A DNA stretch of 64,000 nt, taken from the NCBI RefSeq assembly GCF_963675165.1, contig NC_087381.1, positions 6,573,378 to 6,637,377 of the forward strand, given 5' to 3'. The notes beneath the pieces are model-generated. The model made no database searches. It had not been told where the DNA came from and saw only the letters and a program-made list of their open reading frames with translations. Positions 44,584-56,800 of the stretch are shown in pieces. The DNA is from Halichondria panicea. Lineage: Eukaryota > Porifera > Demospongiae > Suberitida > Halichondriidae. A program made the translations under genes and the position numbers. Positions within the stretch are counted from its first letter, which is position 1; each line of letters opens with the position of its first letter.

Positions 44584-45820
44584 CAGTGCAACAACCAAAG
44601 AAAATAGATTTTTTTTTTGGTACACATTTTTTACATTTTGTGGCATATCTTTTAAAGTAAAAGTGATATGATCTATTTGAGTGCAGGTACTTAAAGTTCA
44701 ACTATTGGCGCTTCCATTGGACCACCACCTGTTACATCACATGACATCAGTATAAAATGGCTGTCTGAAGATGTGTACTTCCGAAAATATGTTAGGAATA
44801 GAAGTAGCTTATTTTGTTGAGTTAAGATCTGAAATTTGTTGTGCATGTACCTGAGTATATTGCTCATCTTTTGAGCTTCAACGGAAGTCTGGGCTACTAG
44901 TAAGTTCTGAGAAATACTGCATTTTGTTGTTTTTTGGTGGCAAATATGTTAGGAATACAACTTTCGATTTTATATTAGTTAAAGTCTGATTTTTGAGCAG
45001 CATGTACTACAATAGTGTACTTTTCATCTGTACTAACTTACAGGAGTTAGGCTAGCCTCTTCTTTGCTAGAGTGGCCCATCTTGTCAAAAACAGTGCTTT
45101 TTATGACTTTTGGGGCGATTTGCCTACGTATAAGGCTCAATTGCCACGCCCCTGTGACACAGAATGACCAACACCAACTGTGTATTTGCAGGTAGACATC
45201 ACATGACCTTTGGATGTAGCAAATAACAACAAGATGATTTGTGATGTCACAAATCAATGAATATCATTGCATACGTCAGCAAAAGTAGCAAAACGGAGCA
45301 AAATCACCATTTTTGACAAGAAGGGCCGCTCTAGCAAAGAAAAGACTTGTCTAGCTCCTGTAAGCTAGTGCAAATGAATTTTACACTATTGTAGTACATC
45401 CTTCTCAAAAATCAGACCTTAACTAGCATAAAATCGAAAGTTGTATTCCTAACATATTTGCCACCAAAAAACAACAAAATGCAGTATTTCTCAGAACTTA
45501 CTAGTAGCCCAGACTTCAGTTGAAGCTCAAAAGATGAGCAATATACTCAGGTACATACACAACAAATTTCAGATCTTAACTCAAACAAATAAACTACTTC
45601 TATTCCTAACATATTTTCGGAGGTACACATCTTTAGACAGCCATTTCATAGTGATGATGTCATATGATGTAACAGGTGGTGGTCCAATGGAAGCGCCAAT
45701 AGTTGAACTTTCAGTACCTGCACTCAAATAGATCATATCACCTTTACTTCAGAAGATATGCCACAAAATGTGAAAAATAATAATATAAAAAAAAATCTAC
45801 TCTCTTTGGTTGTTGCACTG
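44584..45820. mobile_element. Large inverted-repeat element, TAA flanks (Harbinger-like)
   Basis: Starts CAGTGCAACAACCA and ends TGGTTGTTGCACTG, each preceded or followed by TAA. The arms (44584 to about 45110, and about 45290-45820) are complementary over roughly 500 bases, so only about 180 bases in the middle are unpaired. A 3-bp TAA duplication is typical of PIF/Harbinger elements; no transposase is present. Confidence 0.65.
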
Positions 45821-46844
45821 TAAGAGATGCTACAGGCTTGGCTAGGCAGCTAGCTAGCTACGTACGTTACCAGCTTACACAGAATCTAGACCAAGAACAC
45901 ATTAGATCACTAATCTCGCTGGGGCAAGGATCCTGTGATGCCACTGCACTAGCTGTACTACGCTGACCTCATAAATTCCTCTGTCTTTTGGAACCCTCAA
46001 ATTGCAAAGTGAGTGTATGGATTGTAAGTTTTTAGAGCCAGCCTGCACTACATGGTATTTCCTCAGCTCAAGCCCACCAGGTTGCTCGTAGCACCAGTCA
46101 TATGCTGGTGGAGACATGCGAGAAAATTCACCCAGTGAGAACGACGAGGAAAGACGCACCGACAAAAGACAGTACGTTGTTATTACATGTATATACACCG
46201 TACACGGTATACCCCTTAGATACGAGTCATTCGTTTCTAGCTTCACCCCTAAATACTTTTTTGTAATAGACCAAAACCCCATCCAAAGGTACTTGCTTGC
46301 TACTGCTACATTTTTGCCGATGTACAAATAATACTGATGACATATTGATACTAAATCGGCATGCTATGTGACAGCTGAGCCCACATCTCCTAGGCCGGGC
46401 CTTGTATTGGCATACCTGTAATGATTTATGGGGCCCATACTGCTCCTATATACGCCTCTAACCCTAACCGTGGCCTGTCCACCCAAAAGAAGGGAGGACG
46501 GGTTTCAAGCCTATTTGTATAGTGCTGCATTTACGTACAGCTTCTTATCATTTAGTCATAACGTTGCACATACACTCTTTCCGCCATTTCACTCCCTCTT
46601 ATCATCTGGTTGCTATAGCTAAGCCGCATAGTCAATTACGTATAGTATAACACAAAACTAATCATAAAATTGTCTTGCATATGTGTGTGTGGATTGCGCG
46701 CCGGGTCATATTAGTGGGTCAGTGTGCGTTTGTGTGTGTATTCTGAGTCTGCATGCATGTTCACCTTGCTGCCATATAATGATAGTTCTGCATTTACTTA
46801 CAGCTTCAAAACAACTTATTAGTTTATACATTTAGTCATAAAAG
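45821..46844. other. Spacer without supported gene
   Basis: A frame at 45902-46327 (minus) lacks recognisable motifs. GGGAGGACGGGTTTCAAGCC at 46493 resembles the sub-terminal part of the TAGTTGGGCGG element and may be a decayed copy. Confidence 0.35.
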
Positions 46845-47582
46845 CTATTTCATCTGTTCTTTGGCTTGCTGGAAGAGTATCCTGGCTGCATAGCCCTCCG
46901 CTCCTTTGGACGTCCCCTTGTACAGATCGTCCTTGTTAACTCCGCCCTTTTGACACAAATGCTTTCGAAAGAGCAATTCACCTGTGAAATAGTTTCGAAT
47001 ACTGAAAGTAAAGTTCTTCAAATGATGACCTCTTGTCATCCATGCTCCATCTGCAACTGTGACGGCTCTCTCCCACGATCCTAGCTCTTCTGGTTCCATT
47101 TGTTTCAGGGCCTCTCTGGCTTCTGTGCACATCTCATCCACCTTTTCATGCGCATTAGTACATTTTATGTCCATTAGTGTCAAAATGTAGTCCGAATCTT
47201 GAGGGTATTCCACAGTGGAGAGGGGTGTGTCCGGTTGCGAATCCTGAAGGGGGGTGATAATGGTCTGCTCTGGTAAATTTAGCATATAATTATACATGTA
47301 CAAGCATATACCGTAAATAGGGACGGATTTCAACCAATTATAAGCCGCGAAAAACAATATAGCATACGTAGTCAAAATATAATGTGCGAAATTCACGGCA
47401 ATTTTAAGGAAAAAATTGGGGGGCCCGCTATGTATGATACATACATGTATAATTATATGCACTGTACGTGGTTGTGCTGATGATGTAACTATTAATTTTC
47501 TCACCTGTAGACATCTCCTCTTTGGAGTAGGGGGCGAGTCGGACTCTTGTAGCCTGTCCTGTTCAGAGTAGTCTTCAAGTTC
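46845..47582 (-). pseudogene. Mutator-like transposase fragment, two exons
   Basis: Exon 47505-47582 (26 codons, ending PPTPKRRCLQ, a basic nuclear-signal-like stretch) and exon 46845-47264 (acceptor AGCAG, 139 codons plus TAG) join in phase 0. The second contains VADGAWMTRGHHLKN, a Cys in HLCQKG and LYKGTSKGAEGYAARILF. These match in pattern the DGxWxxRGH and YxGSSxxxEGxA signatures of Mutator-like transposases, including the first catalytic Asp. The frame ends at AKEQMK, before the second Asp and Glu expected in a complete catalytic core, so it is truncated. Upstream exons are not identified. Related host-domesticated genes are possible. Confidence 0.55.
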
Positions 47583-48626
47583 CTGTATACAGGTGGGTTA
47601 AATTCCTTAGCATATTATATCCGGCATTATATGTAGTTGCCGTGTATCTCTTTCCTTGGCAATCTGTTGTTGAAATTACAACAACGGTAACGAATCGTTA
47701 TGATGAATTAGATGAAGTTGTATGTGAGCTCCTCCCTGACAAACAAACTGTAGTCTAGGTAACGGCCTTATCAGTCAAGTAGGCTAAAAATCTGTGTCCT
47801 TTGATGTAAGCTTTGATGTCTCTTTGACTTTGTGCATATGTAGTTATAAAAAAAAAAAAAAAAAAAGAAACCTTTGACTAGCTAGGAAGAGTAGCAGTAG
47901 TAGTAGTAGGAAGAGTAGCAGTGCAAGCAGGACTAGACTAGATTAAAAAGTTGGTGGAAAGAATAACTGACCGTTTGGACGTCACCTGGCTGCCAGACTT
48001 TCATCTCGACTCTTCCCCCTGAGTAGCTGGCCTTTCTCTAAGCCACAAAACTGAGCAAGAAGCTGAAGAAGCAGCTAGACAGAGACATGTACCTAGCCTT
48101 GAGAATTGGGAGGCGTGGCTCAACTAGTTAGCCCAGCCCAGAGGAATTGTTACCGTGGGTACTGAACAACCGTAGAAGTAGGGCTACCCCTGGCTTTACT
48201 GAATTAACTAGCTGTGTCTGCTGTCTAGTTGGACCAGATTTAGCTAGATAATGGGGTAGAGAATAGTTGAGCGGTGCTGTGTGTAGCTTGAACTGTACTG
48301 GCTGGCAAGAATCTAGTAAGCACCCTATGCACTGATAACTCGTCAGAATGGAGGGTATGTTCTAGGGATCTGGACAGCTGTACATCCAAAGGAGCCAGGG
48401 AGTGCCAATCATCTTCTCCCAGTCTCTGACACGCTAAACAAAAGGAGCTAGAACTGGGAGTCCCAGCTAGAATTGCTAGCCGGATCTAGACTAATAGAAT
48501 GACATGGAGGCGTGGTGAGGCCGGATCCACACTAATTGATCGACCTAAAGACGCTCCTGTTCCAGATTTCACGAATGGCAAGGAAAGGGATAACTATTCC
48601 CAGTAAGATTTTGTCAAGTTTAGACT
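47583..48626. other. Spacer upstream of the receptor gene
   Basis: Contains a poly-A run near 47848-47866 and AGTAG-rich low-complexity DNA at 47885-47930. It lacks the conserved upstream block found before the other three first exons. No gene supported. Confidence 0.4.
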
Positions 48627-50805
48627 ATGACTAGCTCCAAAAATTTGTGCTGCTTGTTCCTATTGTCTGTCCTCCTTCATATATCGCTTGGAGCTGATGA
48701 TGATCCCACCCTGGACATCAGTAAGTGGTGTTGCATGTGCACGTGCATGCTTTTCTATCAGCTTTTCTATCAGCTATATAGCCACTGCTTGTATACACAC
48801 TATAAAGTTGGATTTGAGACTCGAGTGTGTTTAGACTCAGGGAGATGGTCTGGCCTGATTCCTGTGTGCTTACATATGTAAAAATTGTTAGATTCTGTAA
48901 TTGCATGTTTGCATTTTTATGCGTCTGTGAGTGTAATGAAACTATATAATAACGCAGGTTTGTATTTAATCAAACAATTGTTTGCGATGTGCTATATAGC
49001 CGATCGTTGTTTATACTTTCCATCATGTGTGCAATAATTATAATTATGTTCAGTTATAAGTAGGCCCTGATAAATTATGCTTTTTTTCACCCATTATTCT
49101 ATTAATTCTTGAAAAATGTGCCTATTATTCTCCTAAAAATCCGATTATTCTCTGATAAGTTAAGACGTATATATAAACACAACACACATCATGCAATTGA
49201 TCAAGATATAATTGATTCTGTATTTCTCGCTGACTCAGTTGAAATATTCCGACACTCAAAATTAAGTCTTCCTAAAAGAATGGCAGCTGATTCATGAGAC
49301 ACCTTTAGCCTTTTTACCATGAGAACATCCTTATGCAAAACTTAATGTAATGATCTTTACCAAAAATGGACATTGATGTGCCCAATTATTTTTGAGACAC
49401 CTATTATGCTAAAATTATTCCGAGCATAATTTATCAGGGCCTATAGTTATAAGCTCGTGTTGCCTAATCTTTTACTGCCTTAAGATGACATGATTATGTT
49501 CGCAAGTATTAATTTCTGCTATTTCTGCGAATGAGAGTAAAATCGCAAAAATGTGTACTCGCAGATTGCAATGAATCTCATTAAAATCACTTGCGAGTAA
49601 TTAGAATCACAACTTGCAAGAATTAAAATATGTCGCCTTAAGGTATATTAGATCCCATTCGAGTGTATTTAGGAGGGAACTATAAGCTATAGTACCGGTG
49701 TCATAAAATTTTAGGCCCCCCCATGTTTAGGCCCCCCGGGCTTAGAATATTAACAGTTTAGGCCCCCTAGGGGGTCCAATCTGTTAAAATTCTAGGCCCC
49801 CCTCTTTTCTGCTATCCTTTTCTGCACGATAGAACCATAGATAAACGAACAGAAATCTTTATCTATGATAGAACAAAGTCAAAGAATTATATGGTAAGGT
49901 TAGCTCTATAATAGTTACAAAGCATCAAAGAGACTGCATGCATGCAAAGACTCTGTATCGAAGTAGCAAAAATGTTTGCTATCATTTCAAGTTATTCATG
50001 CTTATACCTATAAGAGTTAAATGCTTTGATGCAGCTCTGCAATGTTGGATCTGCCTGTATAAGACAATCGATGTTGTGCATAGCTATCGCCATATTTGCA
50101 ACTTTGTGCTTACTCTCTCAGCCAAATTTCAGGACAAAACATGGCGGCGTCATCCCCAAGCGGCTGGCCGCCAGAGGCAAAATTTTGTGAATTCACAATA
50201 AATGAAGTATAAAGCATACAATTTTAAGTGCAAAGACAACAATTCATATCTTCCTCCATGTTTTCCTACATAGAAGATGTAAATTGTTGTGGGGATGCTC
50301 CAATAGCATCACTGGCTCAGCTCTCAAGTAATGTGGAATCATAGATATAGAAGTCAAGAGAGAAACTGTTGTATCTATGGTGGAATCACAGTACATGTAA
50401 TGAGAGTGCAAGCAAGTGAGCCCCCCCCACTTATTAGACTGTATCATAGTACAAGGGCGCTTCTCTCATAATTATGCCCTTGCTATATAAACTAAGTTTC
50501 TTGTGTAAAGCTGCATGTTTTTGTTCATTGTTTGAAGATTCTAGCATGCAGTAGTTTCAGGCTTGATAAGCCTTTTAGAGCTTAGTAACCCAGCTCAGAA
50601 GCAGCAACCTTAAAATCCGGGATATCTGAGGTGAATAGCAGTTTCCTTTCGGGACAAGGGTAATCTTGGACAGTCCTGACCAATCGGGACAGTTGGCACC
50701 TATGTGCTTCGTGCTGCATGAGGTCATTATCATAGAATGACATGGTGCAGTGTGATGGCTGTGAGACCAGTGGTACTACTGTACATGCATGAAATGATGA
50801 AAATA

Positions 50806-50893
<88 letters not shown>

Positions 50894-53800
50894 AGAGCTG
50901 CATTCAGTAACTGGCACTGCATAGACTGTGAAGACCATAGAAGACTGTATTGGTGTATTTTGAGAATGCACTGTCACATAATGTTACCGCTGTTGCGCTG
51001 TTAATGGGGGGCCTAAAATTTTAAAAGGGGGCCTAAAATGTTAAAATTCTAGGCCCGGGGGGGGCCCAATCTCATGGGGGCCTAAAATTTTATGACACCG
51101 GTACTATAGATTGCTCTGGGCTACAAACTACGACATTATACATTGTATTGTCATTTACAAGAAAAAAATTATTGTAGCTAGATGCTTTGTCTAGTAACAT
51201 AATAACAGAACTATAGAATGGAAGAGAGAAGCTCTATAGAGAGTATTTTTTGGCTTTGTTTGAGAGTAGCATATAGGAGCCGCTCGTTTCTTGGGCAGTG
51301 TGCTGTACTTTTTTGCTGCAAGGCTGCATGGGGGAGAGCTGGATGTATGGAAGTGCTGGGGTTCTAGCTTTGGCTTCTTCCTTTAGCTTTGTTCAAGAGT
51401 AGTATAAGAGCCGCTCGTTTGCTGGGCTTGTTTGCTGCAAATTCTTGCTTAGGTGTCTTCCTTTCGCTTTGTGAGAGTAGTACGAGCCGCTTGTTTCTTG
51501 AAAGGTGTTGTTTGCTGCAAAACTGGTGGAGGCGCTGGATGTTTCCGTTTTGTGGGTGGAGCTAGGTCCAGGACTATAATTAATTTTTATAAACTGAGGT
51601 GGAGGAACATGGTTGACTTGAATAGAGACCACAGATTTAGTAGAGACACAGAGATACCAACTTCAGATTTTATAGTTCAAAAGAAATGATGCATGCAGTT
51701 GCTATAGGTTGACTGTTGCTAAGCTATAGTGCATTTCTAGTAGCCAATAGGTTTTGGGATCTAAATCAGTTAGAACATGTGCATTCGGTATCTATGGTTA
51801 TAGTGTCCTTCATCCCTTGGGCGTACTCATGCCCATGTTCATAATCAGTAATGCAACAATCCATTATCTAATGCTTTTTGAGTGTAATGGTTTATAGCAG
51901 TTCGTGCAGTAAAATTGTTGCTATTTAGTAATGTGACAGCTCAAGGCATGTTCTATGGTATTGCTTTTAACAGGGGGTCTATACTTATAATCAACACATG
52001 CATCTAGAAGCTGACAACCTGGAGTAACGATTATGAGCCTATTGGTTTGGCTGATGAGGATAGTGGACAATGTGATGTCAAAAATAAAAACAATAACACA
52101 ATAACAACTAGCCATTATCTGTGTCAACCAAGCAGTTGATCGAAGTTGTATATATGTAAGGCTATATAGATCTATGAGTAAAGTAAAGTTAGTGAGTAAA
52201 GTAAAGTTCAACCATTCCTAGTGAAGATTCTGTCGAGTTTAGACTATGGCTAGCTCACAAAGTATGTGTTGCATGTTCCTATTGTCTGTCCTCCTTCATA
52301 TATCACTTGGAGCTGGTGATGAATTGATCCCACCCTGGATAGCAGTAAGTGCATCAATGGTCTTGTATCAGCTGTATCTATAAAATAGTTAGACACTTTT
52401 TTGGAGGTTTATATGGGATTTAGAAGCCCAAAGGCACTGATTAAGGTTCTACAAGTGGCTGAGGGCTTCTAATCACATAGACACTAGCTGACAAAACAGT
52501 GTCTAGATGCTAGTGCGCATGCGCAAACCTTGCATTCGAGGCTTGACTACAATCACTTGACAACGGAATACTATAGGTATACTAAGTAAATAAGTATATA
52601 CTATAGTATATACCTGCTCTGAGGCACTTTTTCCATGATCTTATCAACTATATAGGGTCTAAACGTATATTAATTTGAATGAATAAGGTTTCAGGTAATG
52701 ATTCATAACTGCTAGAAAATTCAAAACCCCTGCAGATCCTACTGCTCCAAACACCAGAGGAAGCAGATTTGCTCTTGCCTTCATGCAGAATCACGCACAA
52801 ACTGCAGTAACCACAAAACAACAAATTGGTCTTTTCATCACCACTGAACAGGAGAGCTCACCTTTCACCCTAGAGACACGATGGCCAGGAGTGAATGGAA
52901 CAGGATTCACTGAGACCTCTCCTGGATCTGGGCTATGGTCTCGCACGGAAATCGCTCGACAAGGAGAATTCACTTTTATTAATCTGCTGGCAGGAAGAGG
53001 TGGCCAACAAGACATAGCCGTGCAAAACAATGGAGAAATCGATGAAGCTGAAAGACAAAAGGGACTGTTTATAACAGCAGAAAATGCAAATGATGAGCTC
53101 ACTATATATGTGCTCAATAATGAATTGATCTCCACTGATGCGTACACGGCTATCAACTGTGTTGAGTTTCCAGGTGCGACAGATTACAAGTACTTCATCT
53201 TTTCATCTGATGTATTCGGTGGAGAACGATTTGAGAGTCGATTTATCTTTACTCCTTGTCAAGATGACACTACTGTCAGTGTACAAGCCTCTCAAACTCA
53301 AATCCATCCCTCATGGGTGCTACCGAGTTCTGGCAGCCCAAGTGCTCGAGTTGAAGCAATTTATGGGAGGGCTTTCAATCGTTTTGACACTGTGATGATT
53401 AGCAATCTTGACGATCTTACCGGCTCTATCATCACTTCTGACAAGCCATTGGCTGTATTTTCTGGACATCAATGTGGAACTCCTACTGATGATGGAACTT
53501 GCGACTATCTTGTAGAACAATTGCCACCTCATCCAACATATGGTGACCTGTTTTTCATGGCTCCCTTTGCTGTCAGACAAAGCGGTGAACTGTACAGAAT
53601 TGGCTCCCTTGGGGCTGGAGCACAAGTAACAATCAATTGTGAGTGTTTACCAAGTTCAGCTGATGGGAATAATCGAGTTGGACTGGTTAGCGCTGGAAAT
53701 GGTGTTTACACGGCCACAGTGGGTGCAGGACAATACGCTGAGTGCCAGACACCTCAGAGTGCTCAGACCTATTGTTGTGTTACGTCTTCTCAACCCGTTA

Positions 53801-56800
53801 CTATGGCTGCTTACACACTTGGAAACTTGATTGACAACCTTCAAAACATACAGGATCCACCACTTCCTTTTAATCCAATTGGAGATCCAGCCCTCGTTTA
53901 CATACCACCAGTTAACTCTTATTTGAATAGTTATAGTCTCAGTACAGCCAAAAATTTGACTACTCAGTTTCAGGGATTTATAAGCTACATCTTGCCCACT
54001 CGCATCTTTGATAATTCCCCACAAGATCGGCAAAGGTTTCGTGTAAATGGAGAAACATACATTCCCGACCAATACGAAGCCATCAACTGTTTAGTAGGTG
54101 GTTCAAATGAGGTGTGTGCTTACGGAGCTACCAGATTTTTGGGCGTAGGTAATTTTAACCTTTCTTACGACAACATTGAAGGTGGAGCATTCTGGGGATT
54201 TACATATGGCTACGCTCGAGAGGTTTCATTTGCTTATCCTTTGCCTTTTGAAATGGAGCCAGTTGGATGTAAGTTTTCGGAAAATTTTTGTCATTTTATG
54301 TTAATATTACATTTTTCTCTCTGTTTATTCAGTGGCCTGGATTCGAGCAGTGGATCTAGTTGTACTGGAAACTGTTGGAACGGTTGATCTCATGTTTAGT
54401 ATCACCCGTGGTGATCAGTCAGGGCGTAGTAGAGCATTTGCTGACACTCAAGACCTCTCAGCCATAGAAGGTATTTAGTTCATACCATTACGCAGTAAAG
54501 TCTTGTTATTGTTTATTGTATAATTGCTAATCAATGACTTCCATGCATGCAGGTTCTGATTATAATGATCCTCAGCCACAAAATAATGGTGGGCCCACTG
54601 AAAATGGCAACCTGCGATGGAGAGCTGGTGACACGTTACCTCGTGTTCCATACGTAGTCACTATTTTGGATGATGACACTCCAGAGCCAGTGGAAGTGGT
54701 GGAGGTGATGGTGCAGTGTGTTGCACGAGAGAACTGCTACCTGCCCAGAACTCGGTACACCATAACCATTATTGATGATCAAGGTGAGTGTCATTTCAAG
54801 GTGGTGGCTACTACCATAGCAACAAGTTTTTTTGTAGTGGCCCCACATGAAAGCCACTCGTATTGTTTGGTGGTAATAATGTGACAGCTGTGGCCATGGG
54901 GAGAATGTAATTGTGGGACAATAAGCTTGGCAACCAACAGATGGGCTGTGGCTTAGTAAGAACACAAGCAGATGGTTGTGGTCATATAATTATATGATTA
55001 TAGATTATCCTTTGATGTATCATCACTCTAGTTTCCTGGAAACAGTTTTATTATTAGTTTAAGTGGCAGGACTACTATAAACATGTAAGTACATACTGCT
55101 CTTGTAATTACTACTCAGGTATATTAAGGACTGGGACCTTCAATTATTGCTGAATCAGCTAAAACGCAGCCACGCCCACAATTTTTAATATGTTTTGTGT
55201 GTAAAAATTTTGTGCAGCTACTGATCTTTTTTAGTTCTAAAAACGGTGTTCTAAACCTTCCTTTTAGCTCTTAATTCTTAGTGTAGTAGGTAGTTCAAAG
55301 GCTTAAGCAGACATATCTGCTGGGAGAGAGCCACTTCTTTGGCCAAAGGTGAGATTTTGCACAAAACTTAGTCTTACAGCTGACAATAAGTGACATTTTT
55401 ATTTTTATAGGCTAATAACTTACTCTAAATAGAACATGATGCTCTCTCCCAGCGGATATGTCTGCTTAAGCCTTTGAACTACCTACTACACTAAGAATTA
55501 AGAGCTAAAAGGAAGGTTTAGAACACCGTTTTTAGAACTAAAAAAGATAAGTAGCTGCACAAAATTTTTACACACAAAACATATTAAAAATCGTGGGCGT
55601 GGCTGCGTTTTAGCTGATTCAGCAATAATTGAAGGTCCCAGTCCTTAATATACCTGAGTAGTAACCACACAAGCAGATGGTTGTGGTCAGTGCTATACTT
55701 TGATGTACCATCTAAAGCTACACTCTAGTTTCCTGGGAAACAGTATAATTATTATTATTAGCTTATAGTGGAAGCAATAGGCACACACTAGAATGCTGGC
55801 TACTAAACATGCAAGGGTGTGCATGCATTCAGTTGCTCTTGTGAGTGTGTTTACAGGGAGTCATAGCATTCTGCATGTGTTTGAGCATAACATTGATTGT
55901 TGTTAGCCAATGAATATAGTGCATGGATCGACGTTATTACCTTACGGGCCTTGTGTGATAATGATCAAGATTACTGCCCATCCCCTTATAGGTGCCTGTC
56001 TTGACCTACCTCCTTTCTCTGGTGGTTCCATCTCATACGACTTTGAGTTTTTCTCAGAGATTAATGGTCGACCATACGGAACAGTTGCCACGTACATGTG
56101 TGATGCTGGAAGTATAACGGGAGAACCTACAAGGACTTGTGAAAATGGAGTGTGGTCAGGAAGTGAACCAAGCTGTGGGGCGGCAAGTAAGTAGACCCAT
56201 GCACTGTCAGTATAGTTTGGCATCCTATACATGATCGTAATTTACTGCCATTATACTATGAAGGAATGATGACTTTGCTTCCCTGCAGATCCGGTTGTGA
56301 TTATGTTCAGTAGGGCCACGTTCTCATTCAGTGAGAGTGATGGACAAGGCTTCGTGGAGATAGTGGCAAACATGGCTCCCACTCAAGACCTTGACTTCAT
56401 AGTCACCGGAGGTAAGTAGCTCATAGTGTGAATTGTGTCAGTGTACAATTATTATAATGAGCATTTTCATGCTTTTAAGAGCTATAATTTAAAGCCTCTT
56501 GCACATTTATTACTTGATACACTAATCGTTATTGCAGGCCCCAGCACTCAAGACTTTGTGGTTGTGTCGGCAGCTGGTCTTCCTGGTCGGTTCACACTCT
56601 CTGCCGGGCAGACGTCCGTCCGAGTGCCGTTCAACATCAATAACGATGAGGTTGGTCCGGAGGATCTGGAGACGTATTTGGCATTTCTCTCCCTCACCTC
56701 TGAGGCTATGGCCGCTGGACACTCTTTAGGAGCTCTAACTCAAGCCACCGTGTCAGTCACGGACGATGACGGTATATCTATCTATACACTATAAATATAT

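Noticed and set aside
45033-45731. Frames within the large inverted repeat
   Set aside because: They lie in the complementary arms of a non-coding element and lack motifs.
50582-51004. Open frames on both strands with poly His-Thr or Cys-Val
   Set aside because: They are translations of the TG microsatellite and have no other support.
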